Below, one piece after another: positions 25,872 through 34,747 of a DNA stretch of 57,454 nucleotides (positions are counted from its first letter, which is position 1; each line of letters begins with the position of its first letter). The notes below the pieces were generated by a model, which was given only the letters and a program-made list of their open reading frames with translations, searched no databases and had not been told where the DNA came from. Both the position numbers and the translations under genes were made by a program. This DNA comes from CAZSSM01 sp964609385 (GTDB lineage Bacteria > Planctomycetota > Planctomycetia > Isosphaerales > Isosphaeraceae), in the NCBI GenBank assembly GCA_964609385.1, contig CAZSSM010000045.1, positions 1-57,454 on the forward strand, in the 5' to 3' direction.

Positions 25872-28800
25872 TCACTCGATCGGAGCGAACGAGCTGGAGA
25901 ACTGCCGGAAATTGGTGCCCGAACCGATCCGCAAGCCGGGACTGAGCCGCGGTGCGATCTCGAAGGCAACCTGGAAGTTGTCCTGCTGCGGGTCGACGGT
26001 CAGGCCTAATGTGGTCAGGAAATCGGCGCCAACGCGGGTGATGGAGACGGCTGAGCCGAGCAGGATCGCGTTGCCGAAGTCGTATGAAGTGCTGAAGGTC
26101 GAGTACCACTTCGGACTCAGCCAGTAGCTATAGCTGGTATTCAGCGCGGAGGTCTCGATCGGTCCCGTATCGAGGATCGAATAGCCTAGGTAGATCTCGC
26201 CTCGAGGGGGACGCGCCAGGGCAATGCCGGCCGTGATCGCTGTAATCCCATCGGTGTCGAACGCGTCCGGATCGATCGGATTGCCAGTAATGTCAAAGAA
26301 CTCGAACCAACCGGTGCTGACGATGCTGGTCCGATCACCGATGAACCACTCGAAGTCGTAGGTGTTCAGGCCGAAGGGCTTACCGAAGTTGTCTCGGTCG
26401 GCCTGCGGAAAGTAGGTGGTGCCGACGTTGAAGATCATCCAGTCGACGACCCGTTGGCGACCGATCGGACCGCGCTTGGTCTGAAGTCGCGTCCCCAGAT
26501 TCAGGGCGACGGTCTCCAGGTCGTCCTGGATGTCGACGGTCCCGGAGATCGGCGAGAGCCGACGGCGGAGCGTCAACAGCCTCGGGTCATACTGCGGCGC
26601 GAGCAAGCCATCACTGAAATTGAGAAGCGTGAAGTAGCGGCGGACGAACTCGTACGTGTTGTGATCCAGGTCGTCTTGGATACCCAGATCTGCCAAATCG
26701 ACGTTCGAGTAGGCGGCGCGGTAGTCGGCTGAGAGGGTGATCTTGTGCGCCAAGCCGTTGACGTTGAGCAACTCGCTACGTGCTTCCGGGAACAAGCGCC
26801 AGGCTGTCCCGCTGAGCCGGACCCCACCAGCACCCCAGGCGCGACCGACCTCCTCGCCGCCCAGTTGGTCCGACCAGCCGATCAACTGCCCCTGACCATA
26901 GGGGACGACCCGGAGGAAACTCAAGTTCAGCGGCAAGCTCAACTCGTGGTCGGTATAGACCCGACCCGAACGGAAGACCTCTGAAGTGTTCGAGGTCGGA
27001 TCGACCGGCAGAAAATTGAATAGGTTTGGGTTGTTGACCTCTACAGCGGTATGCGTGTTGGCATAATCGACACCGGTCCGGCCCGAATAACTGAACAGGT
27101 CCAGCAGTGAGTCGCCGAACCGGTAGTAGTCGACCCTGGGCAGCCACTGACTTTCGGTGAAGAACGGTTGCAGATTTCCTTCGACCAGAAACGTCAACGC
27201 CTGATTCTCTTGCTGACGAACAAAGTAGGCTAGGTTTTGCTGGTCGAGCCCACCGAAGAAAAGTTGCCTGTAGTATTGCTCCAAGAAGTGGCGGTCGGAC
27301 AGGAATGAGAACTCCAACTGGAGCCGTGTGTCCTCATCGAAAGACGCGTCGGGACCCAGAAACGACTGCATGTGGCGAAACTGGACCCGTCCTCGGAAAT
27401 CCTGAAATGGCGGGACTGAGTCACGCTGAAAGCCGGCCAGGCCGCCCAGTGGATCGTCGGTGACGATGGCTGGTCCTGTCCCGAGATTGTCGATCCCACT
27501 GTCGCGAAGCCCGTAGACATCGAAGTAGCCGAAGAAGTCGCTGGCGAAGCCGGGGATCAGCTCGCGGCCGAGCCAGCCGATCTCGGTGCCCAGCGCTAAG
27601 CCGCGCTCGCTGAGCACATCGACATCGATGTTCCACTGGTCGATTACATCGGGCCTTCGAAGACCAAAGACCTTGAAGCCGTCCCAGTCGGTCAACACCT
27701 GTTGACCGAAGACATTGTCCGAGCGGAAGTTGAGCCGGCGAATTGGCGGGTCAAGATCTTCGGCGTCCGTGACGATCCGCGGCCAATAGAAGACCGGGAG
27801 CGGACCCAGATAGAAGATGTTACTCCGCGCATCGATTCGCCAGATCTGTTCCGAGGCCGGTGCCCCGGTCAGCGGATCGATCCGTGGCAGGTCGACCTGC
27901 GAGACGTCGACCGAGCGGCTGTTGAAGCGGTAGCCCGGGTTGGCAAACCGGCTTCCGGTGACCGTCGCCTGATCGATCGCGATCCGACGGGGCGGGTCCC
28001 GGCGATCGCCCAGCGTGTTGGTGCCGGGCAACACATACTGGTTGATCCAAAGACCTTGGATGCGGATCGGACTGACCAATCCGGGGGCGAACAGCTCGGC
28101 CTCAGCGTTGTAGGCCAGGAACCGTTGGGTCTCGAAATCAAAGTAGGCCGCCTCAGCGCGATAGGTCTGCTCGTCGCCGCGGCCGGCGAGTTCCCGCTCG
28201 TCGATCCGAACTTCAACGTTGCCTTCCAGATACACCTTCAATGGATTTTCATCACTGAATTGCCTATCGTTCAGCGTGGTATCGACAGGGTACCAGAGGA
28301 CAGCTCGGTCGGCCACGATATCGACGGTTCCAGCCTGCTCGACCCCCTCGCTGATCAGATTGACCCCGTTCTGGACCATCACCATCTGGAGGCCATCGGC
28401 CGATGGGCCGATTCCCTCGAAGACCGTCTCGGGGCTCAATGGGTAGAGCTGGACCCTCTGGGTCTGTTCGGGGATGATCGGCGCGGCCACTTGGGTGGGC
28501 AGCGGGATCTCCTCAGAGGAGAACGTCGGACCAGGTTGGGAGCCGATCGGAGGGATCGCGTCAGGCAACGGCGGCAGATCATTCGTATCGACGTTCGGGA
28601 ATCCGAGTTCGTCGGCAAAGACGGGCGGAGGATCCTCAAACGGGTCGAAATCGGGCCGAGGCGTCAAGCCCAACGGAAGGTCGGGCACCGGATCCAGGTC
28701 GGGCACCGGATCGCTCGGGCTGGGTCGGATGGGCACGACCCGATCACTCGGGGGCTCAAATGTCCCCGGACGACTCGAGATCGGCGATGGCCTCGCGGAA

Positions 28801-29006
28801 TCGGTCAATCGACGATTGCTCTCCGGTCGTGGCCCGTCGGTGCCGGAGGGGCGCCCGGGGTTGGCCGCACCGATCCGGTCGGCCCTCGGTGTCGAGGATC
28901 GTTCCTGCCCCATCGCCGAAGGCAAGATCCCCAGGATGGCCGCTCCCCAGACCATCGAGGCCGTCCACGCACCGATTCTCCGACGACTTGGGCACTCCAC
29001 CGGCAC
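25872..29006 (-). CDS. LptD/OstA-like outer-membrane protein
   Basis: About 1044 residues from the GTG at 29006, which has AAAGGGG 6 bases upstream and places a signal peptide (IGAWTASMVWGAAILGILPS) at the N-terminus. The frame continues to an ATG at 29216. After a long Pro/Asp-rich low-complexity stretch comes an OstA-like beta-jellyroll segment (TVDIVADRAVLWYPVD, VYLEGNVEVRIDERELAGRG, AAYFDFETQRFLAYNAEAEL). The remaining 700 residues alternate short aromatic strands and Asp/Gly-rich turns typical of a large beta-barrel. LptD inserts lipopolysaccharide in diderm outer membranes; here the cargo is unknown. No adjacent lptE or lptA is seen. The homology is by architecture and short motifs. Confidence 0.75.
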   Translation of the reverse strand: MPVECPSRRRIGAWTASMVWGAAILGILPSAMGQERSSTPRADRIGAANPGRPSGTDGPRPESNRRLTDSARPSPISSRPGTFEPPSDRVVPIRPSPSDPVPDLDPVPDLPLGLTPRPDFDPFEDPPPVFADELGFPNVDTNDLPPLPDAIPPIGSQPGPTFSSEEIPLPTQVAAPIIPEQTQRVQLYPLSPETVFEGIGPSADGLQMVMVQNGVNLISEGVEQAGTVDIVADRAVLWYPVDTTLNDRQFSDENPLKVYLEGNVEVRIDERELAGRGDEQTYRAEAAYFDFETQRFLAYNAEAELFAPGLVSPIRIQGLWINQYVLPGTNTLGDRRDPPRRIAIDQATVTGSRFANPGYRFNSRSVDVSQVDLPRIDPLTGAPASEQIWRIDARSNIFYLGPLPVFYWPRIVTDAEDLDPPIRRLNFRSDNVFGQQVLTDWDGFKVFGLRRPDVIDQWNIDVDVLSERGLALGTEIGWLGRELIPGFASDFFGYFDVYGLRDSGIDNLGTGPAIVTDDPLGGLAGFQRDSVPPFQDFRGRVQFRHMQSFLGPDASFDEDTRLQLEFSFLSDRHFLEQYYRQLFFGGLDQQNLAYFVRQQENQALTFLVEGNLQPFFTESQWLPRVDYYRFGDSLLDLFSYSGRTGVDYANTHTAVEVNNPNLFNFLPVDPTSNTSEVFRSGRVYTDHELSLPLNLSFLRVVPYGQGQLIGWSDQLGGEEVGRAWGAGGVRLSGTAWRLFPEARSELLNVNGLAHKITLSADYRAAYSNVDLADLGIQDDLDHNTYEFVRRYFTLLNFSDGLLAPQYDPRLLTLRRRLSPISGTVDIQDDLETVALNLGTRLQTKRGPIGRQRVVDWMIFNVGTTYFPQADRDNFGKPFGLNTYDFEWFIGDRTSIVSTGWFEFFDITGNPIDPDAFDTDGITAITAGIALARPPRGEIYLGYSILDTGPIETSALNTSYSYWLSPKWYSTFSTSYDFGNAILLGSAVSITRVGADFLTTLGLTVDPQQDNFQVAFEIAPRLSPGLRIGSGTNFRQFSSSFAPIE

Positions 29007-29313
29007 GGCGTTCCCCTTTGCTGACGCGGCCCCGCCTCCTCTTGAGGGGCGGGTGCGAGACGACGGAGTTGCCTGAGGAACAGCCCGGTTGTTTGGTTCG
29101 ACGCGATCGCGTCCGAGGCAAGCTCGATTCCTGGGCGGGAAGCTATCCCCGGATCGAGGGGACGTCAAGCCAAACCACAACGACCATGGGCAGGAATCGA
29201 GTTGGCGGCTTCTCAACCGACATTCGGCTCTGGATTGCCGTTGTCGCGATCGGCGGTTTGCCTAGAGTCGACGGCCGAACCTCGTCTCGGCCCCCGGTGA
29301 AAGGAGCGATCCG
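29007..29313. other. Divergent intergenic region between LptD-like gene and phosphatase pair
   Basis: 307 bases. The upstream part of the LptD-like reading frame (to 29216) is open but arginine-rich and without motif, so I treat it as untranslated. AAAGGAG at 29299-29306 serves the TTG start of the first phosphatase. No other element recognised. Confidence 0.4.
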
Positions 29314-29928
29314 TTGACGCTGCGGATTCGACGCTGGCATGTTTCTACGCTGGTCCTCGCTCTCCTGGGCGTGACCGGTTACGCCATCGCCCTTCGGTAT
29401 GATTACCTCCCGAAACGCGTCCGACCGCTTGAGGCCGGATCGTCACAGTTGGTTCGAGGCGCCTGGCAACGACCGGGTCCGCTTCGCGATCTGGTCGAGC
29501 GTCATCGGATCAAGACGATCCTCACGCTAACGGCAATCAATGTGGACGACCCGAAATACATCGATCAACAGAACGCGCTGGATGGCTTGGACGTCGAATG
29601 GCTCTTGATCCCGATGCGTGGCTCGACAGCGACCGTTGAGCAGCTTGCCGAGGCGGCAGACATCCTCGCCGACCCCGCACATCAACCAATCTTCTTCCAC
29701 TGCGTCGCCGGACACCATCGGACCAGCTTGGCCCAGGCCGCCTACCGGATCCGTCATCAAGGCTGGTCCGCGGAGGAGGCTTGGAACGAGGTGGCGAGCT
29801 ACCCCTGGGCGCGGCCTGAGAAAGACCATCGCGATCGTGATCTCATCGCAACGTTCGCCGCCTGGAACGCCCGCTTGGCCTTGCGCGATCTGGAACGATC
29901 CGGTCGAGGTGTTGGAGTCCGTCGATGA
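29314..29928 (+). CDS. Membrane-anchored dual-specificity/tyrosine phosphatase, first of a tandem pair
   Basis: 204 residues. One N-terminal membrane helix (VSTLVLALLGVTGYAIALRY) precedes a DSP-type phosphatase domain. The signature HCVAGHHRTS (H129, C130, R136) gives the CX5R loop that forms the cysteinyl-phosphate intermediate. Upstream, KTILTLTAINVDDPKYIDQQ resembles the strand with the general-acid loop. Topology predicts the domain outside the cytoplasm if the helix is an uncleaved N-in anchor. The start is TTG with AAAGGAG 7 bases upstream, a strong pairing that decides the start. It overlaps the next phosphatase by 4 bases (ATGA). Confidence 0.82.
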   Translation: MTLRIRRWHVSTLVLALLGVTGYAIALRYDYLPKRVRPLEAGSSQLVRGAWQRPGPLRDLVERHRIKTILTLTAINVDDPKYIDQQNALDGLDVEWLLIPMRGSTATVEQLAEAADILADPAHQPIFFHCVAGHHRTSLAQAAYRIRHQGWSAEEAWNEVASYPWARPEKDHRDRDLIATFAAWNARLALRDLERSGRGVGVRR

Positions 29929-30731
29929 ACATCTCTTTCACCAAATCGTTTTCAAAGTCAGTACGCACGTTGGTGCGATGGACTGCGCGGATCGTTGCCC
30001 TGATCGTGCTCATGGGAGCCGCCTTCTACGGCTGGCGGGTCTCTCAAGGAAACTTCGGGCAGATTGCCTCGGGTTTTTATCGCTCCGGCCAGCTTGGGGC
30101 GGCCCAACTGGGTACGCGGATCGACACCTCGAATATAGCGACCGTGCTCAATCTCCGAGGCTATCACCCGGATCAGCCCTGGTATCGCGACGAACGCGAT
30201 GTGACGCTGGACGCCGACGCAACCCAGATCGACATGGCCCTCTCCTCGGAACTTTGGCTGACACGCCCCCAATTGCGTTGGCTGATCTCGGTCCTCGACC
30301 GCGCTGAGCGTCCGCTCCTGATCCACTGCCAACACGGTTCGGAGCGGACCGGCCTGGTGGCCTCGATCGTCTGGCTGCTCGAACCAGGGGGGTCGATCGA
30401 TCGGGCTGAGGACGTCTTTGACCCCTACTACCTCTATGCGCCGACCCGGGACGGCCTGGTCATGCGCGGACTCCTGGATCAATATGCGTCGTGGTTAAAT
30501 CAAGAAGGCCTCGAGCACGATCCCTCGCGGTTTCGCGACTGGGCGCGAGACCACTACCAGCCCGGAACACCGAGCCGCGAGCAATGGCCCCACGATCCCT
30601 ACCCGCTGGTCGTTGTGACGCGACCTGAGTCGAGGCGCCCGTCGATGGTCATCGAGACCCGCGCTGAGGGCCAGCCCTTGCTGATCGGCGGTGAGGTGCC
30701 AGGGCGTCACGACGATCCGCTCCGCCGTTGA
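29925..30731 (+). CDS. Membrane-anchored dual-specificity/tyrosine phosphatase, second of a tandem pair
   Basis: 268 residues. The N-terminal helix (IVALIVLMGAAFYGW) is followed by FYRSGQLGAAQL, a strand also seen in other bacterial DSPs, then TVLNLRG and the catalytic loop HCQHGSERTG (H134, C135, R141). The C-terminal tail (DHYQPGTPSREQW onward) is longer than in its partner and lacks a known domain. The two proteins are similar in layout, so probably an old duplication, but their active-site loops differ (VAGHH versus QHGSE). ATGA overlap implies translational coupling. Substrates could be phosphoproteins, phospholipids or inositol phosphates; neighbours (LptD-like and DgkA-like) make an envelope-lipid role possible. 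Confidence 0.82.
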   Translation: MNISFTKSFSKSVRTLVRWTARIVALIVLMGAAFYGWRVSQGNFGQIASGFYRSGQLGAAQLGTRIDTSNIATVLNLRGYHPDQPWYRDERDVTLDADATQIDMALSSELWLTRPQLRWLISVLDRAERPLLIHCQHGSERTGLVASIVWLLEPGGSIDRAEDVFDPYYLYAPTRDGLVMRGLLDQYASWLNQEGLEHDPSRFRDWARDHYQPGTPSREQWPHDPYPLVVVTRPESRRPSMVIETRAEGQPLLIGGEVPGRHDDPLRR

Positions 30732-30847
30732 TCGTGCGGGACACGCTCACCAAAAGAACCAAGCCCCGAAATGTTCTCAGGGCATGGACAGTCATTGCCT
30801 CACCGAAATCCCCCATCACGATTCATGCATCACGAAGGTCGATTTCT

Positions 30848-31267
30848 ATGACCACATCTCATGAGATTTCGATTCGGGTCCGGTACGCCGAGACCGACCG
30901 GATGGGCTTCCTGCACCACGCCAACTACTTCGTCTACTTCGAGATGGGTCGGATCGAGCTGCTTCGCGCGGCCGGCGGGTCGTACCGCGAGATGGAGGAC
31001 CAGGGGTTCTTCCTGGTCATCATCGACATCGGCTGCAAGTTCAAGAGCCCGGCGCGTTATGATGACCTACTCACCTTGCGGACGACCGTCGAGCGGGTCA
31101 CACGGGTCAAGATCGTCCACCGCTACGAGCTGCTACGCGATGGGACTGTGCTGGCCCAAGGGCACTCGACCTTGGCCTGTGTGGATCGGGACGGCAAGCC
31201 GCAGGCCTTGCCCGAGGCGATCGGCCCCGCCTCCGAAGCCGATCCCAACACGGAAGACCGATCCTGA
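30848..31267 (+). CDS. Acyl-CoA thioesterase, YbgC/4HBT hotdog family
   Basis: 139 residues. The hotdog fold signature RYAETDRMGFLHHANYFVYFE (opening RYAETDRMG; catalytic Asp17, followed by the HHANY helix start) is diagnostic of the YbgC/4-hydroxybenzoyl-CoA thioesterase group, which hydrolyses acyl-CoA thioesters. Further conserved: ELLRAAGGSYREME and GCKFKSPARYDDLLTLRTTV. I use the ATG at 30848 with AAGG about 9 bases upstream; the frame is open earlier (30728) but that extension has no homology. In proteobacteria ybgC is next to tol-pal; no Tol genes are seen here. The exact acyl-CoA substrate is unknown. Confidence 0.9.
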   Translation: MTTSHEISIRVRYAETDRMGFLHHANYFVYFEMGRIELLRAAGGSYREMEDQGFFLVIIDIGCKFKSPARYDDLLTLRTTVERVTRVKIVHRYELLRDGTVLAQGHSTLACVDRDGKPQALPEAIGPASEADPNTEDRS

Positions 31268-31328
31268 GTCGTCCCGATTCGGATGAATCCGAGCGGCAAC
31301 GTTCCTCCAACGACGTGAGAGACCGACG

Positions 31329-32054
31329 ATGTCCGAGACGATTGCCACCCTCATTCTCATTGCGATCGCCGCCATCGAAGTGGTCGTCTGGATCTGGAGC
31401 CTCCGCTTCGTCGGCTCGGCGCAGCGGGACGTCGTCGATCTGCTGAGCGGGTCGGACGACGCCCGATTCCAGATCGAAGGGGATGAGTTGGACTCGGGCG
31501 GATCTCCATCGTTGATGCGAGGTGTCGTCGAGGTCGAGGGGCCAGCCGAGGGGCTTTGCCGGATTGCAGCGCAGCAATTGGCTCGTGGCGATCAGGTTCA
31601 GCGACTCGGCATGGTCCGTATCGACGAGCGACGCGACGACCGGATCGCTTTTCGAAATCTGCCAAGCGAGGTCGCCGCCCCCAATTCGGTCAGTCGAGTC
31701 CTGGACCGAGGCGTCCTTAGCTTCCGTTCCAAGGGCGCGGGTCGTACACAGATCACCTATGAGTTGTCGTACCTGCCAGCGCGTTGGATGCTCCGGGCAG
31801 CCAAGGCCTGTCAGGTGGCCGGAATCCTTGTGATCGCATCGCTCTTTCTGCTGCTCTACAACCTGGCCGTCCCATCGCTGAACCCGGGTGCCCGGTTCCA
31901 GGTCATCCAGATGGTCCAGGGCGTTCACCTGCTCTGGGTCCCCTTCATGCTCGCGACGCGCTACAAGAATCAGGTCCGCAACCTGCACGCCACGGTCGAC
32001 GCGTTCCTGCACAACCTCCCCTATGCTGGCCAAGAGGTAACCGAACCGCATTGA
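31329..32054 (+). CDS. Membrane protein of unknown function
   Basis: 241 residues. Predicted topology: one helix at residues 5-25 (ATLILIAIAAIEVVVWIWSL), a soluble region of about 130 residues (DARFQIEGDELDSGG, RVLDRGVLSFRSKG), and two C-terminal helices (CQVAGILVIASLFLLLYNLA and a second near VHLLWVPFMLATRY). No enzymatic motif is seen and I do not recognise a family. Such architecture (soluble domain between membrane segments) is common in planctomycete hypothetical proteins. The codon pattern looks fully genic. It converges on the ThuA gene. Confidence 0.72.
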   Translation: MSETIATLILIAIAAIEVVVWIWSLRFVGSAQRDVVDLLSGSDDARFQIEGDELDSGGSPSLMRGVVEVEGPAEGLCRIAAQQLARGDQVQRLGMVRIDERRDDRIAFRNLPSEVAAPNSVSRVLDRGVLSFRSKGAGRTQITYELSYLPARWMLRAAKACQVAGILVIASLFLLLYNLAVPSLNPGARFQVIQMVQGVHLLWVPFMLATRYKNQVRNLHATVDAFLHNLPYAGQEVTEPH

Positions 32055-32105
32055 TCACCAGGCGAAAGCATATTCATTCAAAACTTTCCACATAGAAAAC
32101 AGAAA

Positions 32106-32138
32106 CACCACCTTGATACGGTAAGCCGATACGTGGTG
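32106..32138. terminator. Weak hairpin between convergent genes
   Basis: CACCAC pairs with GTGGTG across a 21-base loop, midway in the 131-base gap between the membrane protein and ThuA. No T-run on either strand, so the call is tentative. Confidence 0.35.
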
Positions 32139-32185
32139 GCCCCGACTCTGAAGGCTCGCTCGGTCCTCGTACTCGTCAGTTCTCC

Positions 32186-33043
32186 TCAGTCCTGCAGTTC
32201 GACCGGGGCTCCGCCTTCAGGGATTTCGACATGGGCGCTCCAGAGGATCCCATTGACGATGGCGCGTCGGAATGCCTCACGCTCGGTAAAATTGTCGTGG
32301 AAGTGCCCGAGCGTCGTGCCGAAGCTCCGACCACCATCGGCGCGTTGATAGGCCCAGGCCACGACTTGCTCCCGACCGTCAAGATCGACCTTGAGGATCG
32401 GCTCGGCATCCTCCTCGAAGATCAGGTCGAGGTAGAATTCGTCGCGGAGCGTGTAGGGTTCCCAGCCTCGGCAAACCGGATGCTCCGGCGCGAGCTGGAC
32501 CAGCGGTCGCGTCTTGACGGTGATCTGCGAGTGGTGTGGCCGGAGGAACCAGCCGCCGAGCACTTTCAGGTAGTCCTGGCCCAATGACTCTCGGGCCTGC
32601 GTAGCCCAATGGATCGCCACGTAGCCGACCCCGCGATCCAACAGCGCCTTGAATTGGTCGCGATGCTCATCGCCCAGCACGATGTCGCCGGCCGGTCGCG
32701 AGTAGAAGACCAGCGCATCAGCCTGCTCCAGCAGGGTGGAGTCTTCCGGCCAGAGGTCCTGGGCTGAGACCACCGCACGAACCCCGGGGGTCTGATTCAG
32801 ACACGAGGCCAGCAACTCACACCCAGGTCGATAGAGGTGCGAGCCCGGCGGATGGTCGAGCGGCGTCGGGATCAGCGCGATCGTCGTCACATCGTCCGAA
32901 CTCGCTTCGACTTCGGCCGACTCCGCCTCAGCGCCAACGGCAAAGTTGGCATGACAGACGGCGAGGATTGCCAAGGTCATCAGAGCGATAGGGAATCCAG
33001 TCCACCCGAAGTGGACCTGATACTTGTTCACTCGATTCATCAT
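32186..33043 (-). CDS. Secreted ThuA-like protein
   Basis: 285 residues. The N-terminal signal (FPIALMTLAILAVCHANFAVGA) is followed by a ThuA domain of the class I glutamine-amidotransferase-like fold. Conserved blocks: ADALVFYSRPAGDIVLGDEH, RDQFKALLDRGVGYVAIHWATQ, LGGWFLRPHHSQ, HPVCRGWEPYTLRDEFY and FGTTLGHFHDNF. ThuA is named from trehalose utilization; the biochemical role of exported homologues is not settled, though many sit with sulfatases and sugar-processing genes. Here it follows the sulfatase by 39 bases on the same strand, so the two are probably one operon aimed at an extracellular sulfated glycan. Confidence 0.88.
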   Translation of the reverse strand: MMNRVNKYQVHFGWTGFPIALMTLAILAVCHANFAVGAEAESAEVEASSDDVTTIALIPTPLDHPPGSHLYRPGCELLASCLNQTPGVRAVVSAQDLWPEDSTLLEQADALVFYSRPAGDIVLGDEHRDQFKALLDRGVGYVAIHWATQARESLGQDYLKVLGGWFLRPHHSQITVKTRPLVQLAPEHPVCRGWEPYTLRDEFYLDLIFEEDAEPILKVDLDGREQVVAWAYQRADGGRSFGTTLGHFHDNFTEREAFRRAIVNGILWSAHVEIPEGGAPVELQD

Positions 33044-33082
33044 GAGTTCTCCGAAGATCTTGTTGAAGGGATGGTCTTGGGA

Positions 33083-34492
33083 TCAGGGCCGTTGAGGCTG
33101 CCAGGGAACGCTCCCGTAGCGCTGAATCTGGGCTTGGAGGGCGCTGCTGAGTTGTCGGACGATTCGAGGACGATCGGCGGCCCGATCCCGGGTCTCGCCG
33201 GGATCTTCGGCGAGGTTGTAGAGTTCGCGGGGTCCGAAGGGACTGTTCTGGAGCAGCTTCCAATCGCCTCGACGGACCGCGTCGATCGTCTTACCGGCGT
33301 AGTCGAATCCGCCCTCGCGGCGACGGAAGAAGGTCAGTTCACGGAGCGGCCCTTGGTCCTCGCCAATCAAGGTGGGCACGAGGCTGACCCCGTCCATGAT
33401 CTCGGGAACTTCGACGCCGGCGACCTCGCAGAGCGTGGGCGCCAAGTCCATCGACATGGCCATCAGGTCGGTCTCCGACCCAGGCGCGATCCGGCCCGGC
33501 CATGCGATTGCCGCCGGCACGCGGATCCCCCCTTCGTAGACGGTCCCTTTGGTGCCTCGCCAAGGACCGTTGTTGGCTCCGACATTGAGTTGGCCGCCGT
33601 TATCGGAGGTGAAGACGACCAGCGTGTTCTCGGCCAAGCCGGTCCGTTCCAGGGTCGCCAACACGCGGCCGATCCCGTCGTCAAGGTGCTCGATCAGCGC
33701 CACCAGTGCCGCCCGCTTCTGATCGATCTCCGGCTCGCGTCGCAGGACACTGTTCAACCACGACTCAGGGGGCTGCACCGGGACGTGCGGGGCGTTGTAG
33801 GCCAGGTAGAGGAAGAAGGGTTGATCGGGCTGCTCGGCGCGGTCGTTCAGGTAGGCCGACGCCCAATCGCTGAGCAGTTCGGTGGCATGGCCCTCCGGAT
33901 CGATCTCCTCGCGACCCCGGCGCATTGTGTTGAAGTCACGACGCTTATGGGTGTAGTAATCGTCCATCATCCCACTGATGAACCCTTCGAACTGGTCGAA
34001 GCCACGGTCCAGCGGGGTGTCTGGGGGATTCGGTCCCAAGTGCCATTTGCCGACCAGAGCGCAGTGATATCCGGCCGGTTTGAGACGGGCCGGCAGCAGG
34101 ACTGCCTCGTCGCTGAGATCGCCCCAACTGTTTTCTGGGAACGGCCGGATGACACCGGGGACGCCGACGAAGTCCTGATAGCGTCCTGAGAGCAGCGCTG
34201 CGCGGGTCGGCGAGCAGACCGGACAGTTGGCGTAGAAGTTGTGGAATCGGATCCCGCGGGCGAACAGCGCGTCGATGGCCGGCGTTTGCAGATCCTCGGC
34301 CCCTTGGACGCTCAAGTCGCCGAAGCCGAGGTCGTCGACCAAGATCACCATCAGATTCGGCAGGCAACCATCGTCGGCTCGACCGACCCCCACCAATTCT
34401 TTCGACGAGGCGGCCGAATCGGGGACCGCGATCGTGCCCAGGAGGACGAACCCAATGGCCATGACCAGCCGTGGACGGAGCCTGATGCGCAT
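33083..34492 (-). CDS. Secreted formylglycine-dependent sulfatase
   Basis: 469 residues with signal peptide LVMAIGFVLLGTIAVPDSA. Metal site DDLGFGDL, then the sulfatase signature CSPTRAALLSGRY (Cys93, Arg97), in which the cysteine is oxidised to formylglycine by a maturase; no maturase is in this window. Further: LVGKWHLG (conserved Lys and His), FLYLAYNAPHVP, and VFTSDNGGQLNVG (second metal/Asp-Asn). It hydrolyses sulfate esters of glycans or aryl compounds; the substrate is not predictable by eye. Planctomycetes have unusually many sulfatases. It leads an operon with ThuA downstream. Confidence 0.93.
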   Translation of the reverse strand: MRIRLRPRLVMAIGFVLLGTIAVPDSAASSKELVGVGRADDGCLPNLMVILVDDLGFGDLSVQGAEDLQTPAIDALFARGIRFHNFYANCPVCSPTRAALLSGRYQDFVGVPGVIRPFPENSWGDLSDEAVLLPARLKPAGYHCALVGKWHLGPNPPDTPLDRGFDQFEGFISGMMDDYYTHKRRDFNTMRRGREEIDPEGHATELLSDWASAYLNDRAEQPDQPFFLYLAYNAPHVPVQPPESWLNSVLRREPEIDQKRAALVALIEHLDDGIGRVLATLERTGLAENTLVVFTSDNGGQLNVGANNGPWRGTKGTVYEGGIRVPAAIAWPGRIAPGSETDLMAMSMDLAPTLCEVAGVEVPEIMDGVSLVPTLIGEDQGPLRELTFFRRREGGFDYAGKTIDAVRRGDWKLLQNSPFGPRELYNLAEDPGETRDRAADRPRIVRQLSSALQAQIQRYGSVPWQPQRP

Positions 34493-34747
34493 CGATGCCC
34501 CTTCGCGTATGCGTTGCTAAACGAAGCCGCTACGATAGGAATGGGTGGGCACAGGACGGAACGTTACCCAACGAATCGTGGTTCTTCATCGGGTTGCCCC
34601 ACGTTGATCCGACCCGACTCGCGATCGATGGTACCATTTGGGACCGCGTCGGCTAGGGGGCAACTCGCGAGACGTGCGTCGGTTGGTGGAACGACCCTCA
34701 AACAATCCCTTCGCGATCCGATGACCAACGGCCAAGCGGAGCGAGCC

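Noticed and set aside
27702..29024. Long plus-strand frame opposite the LptD-like gene
   Set aside because: No recognisable domain, repeated RRG/DRD composition, and no start signal; a shadow of the minus-strand gene.
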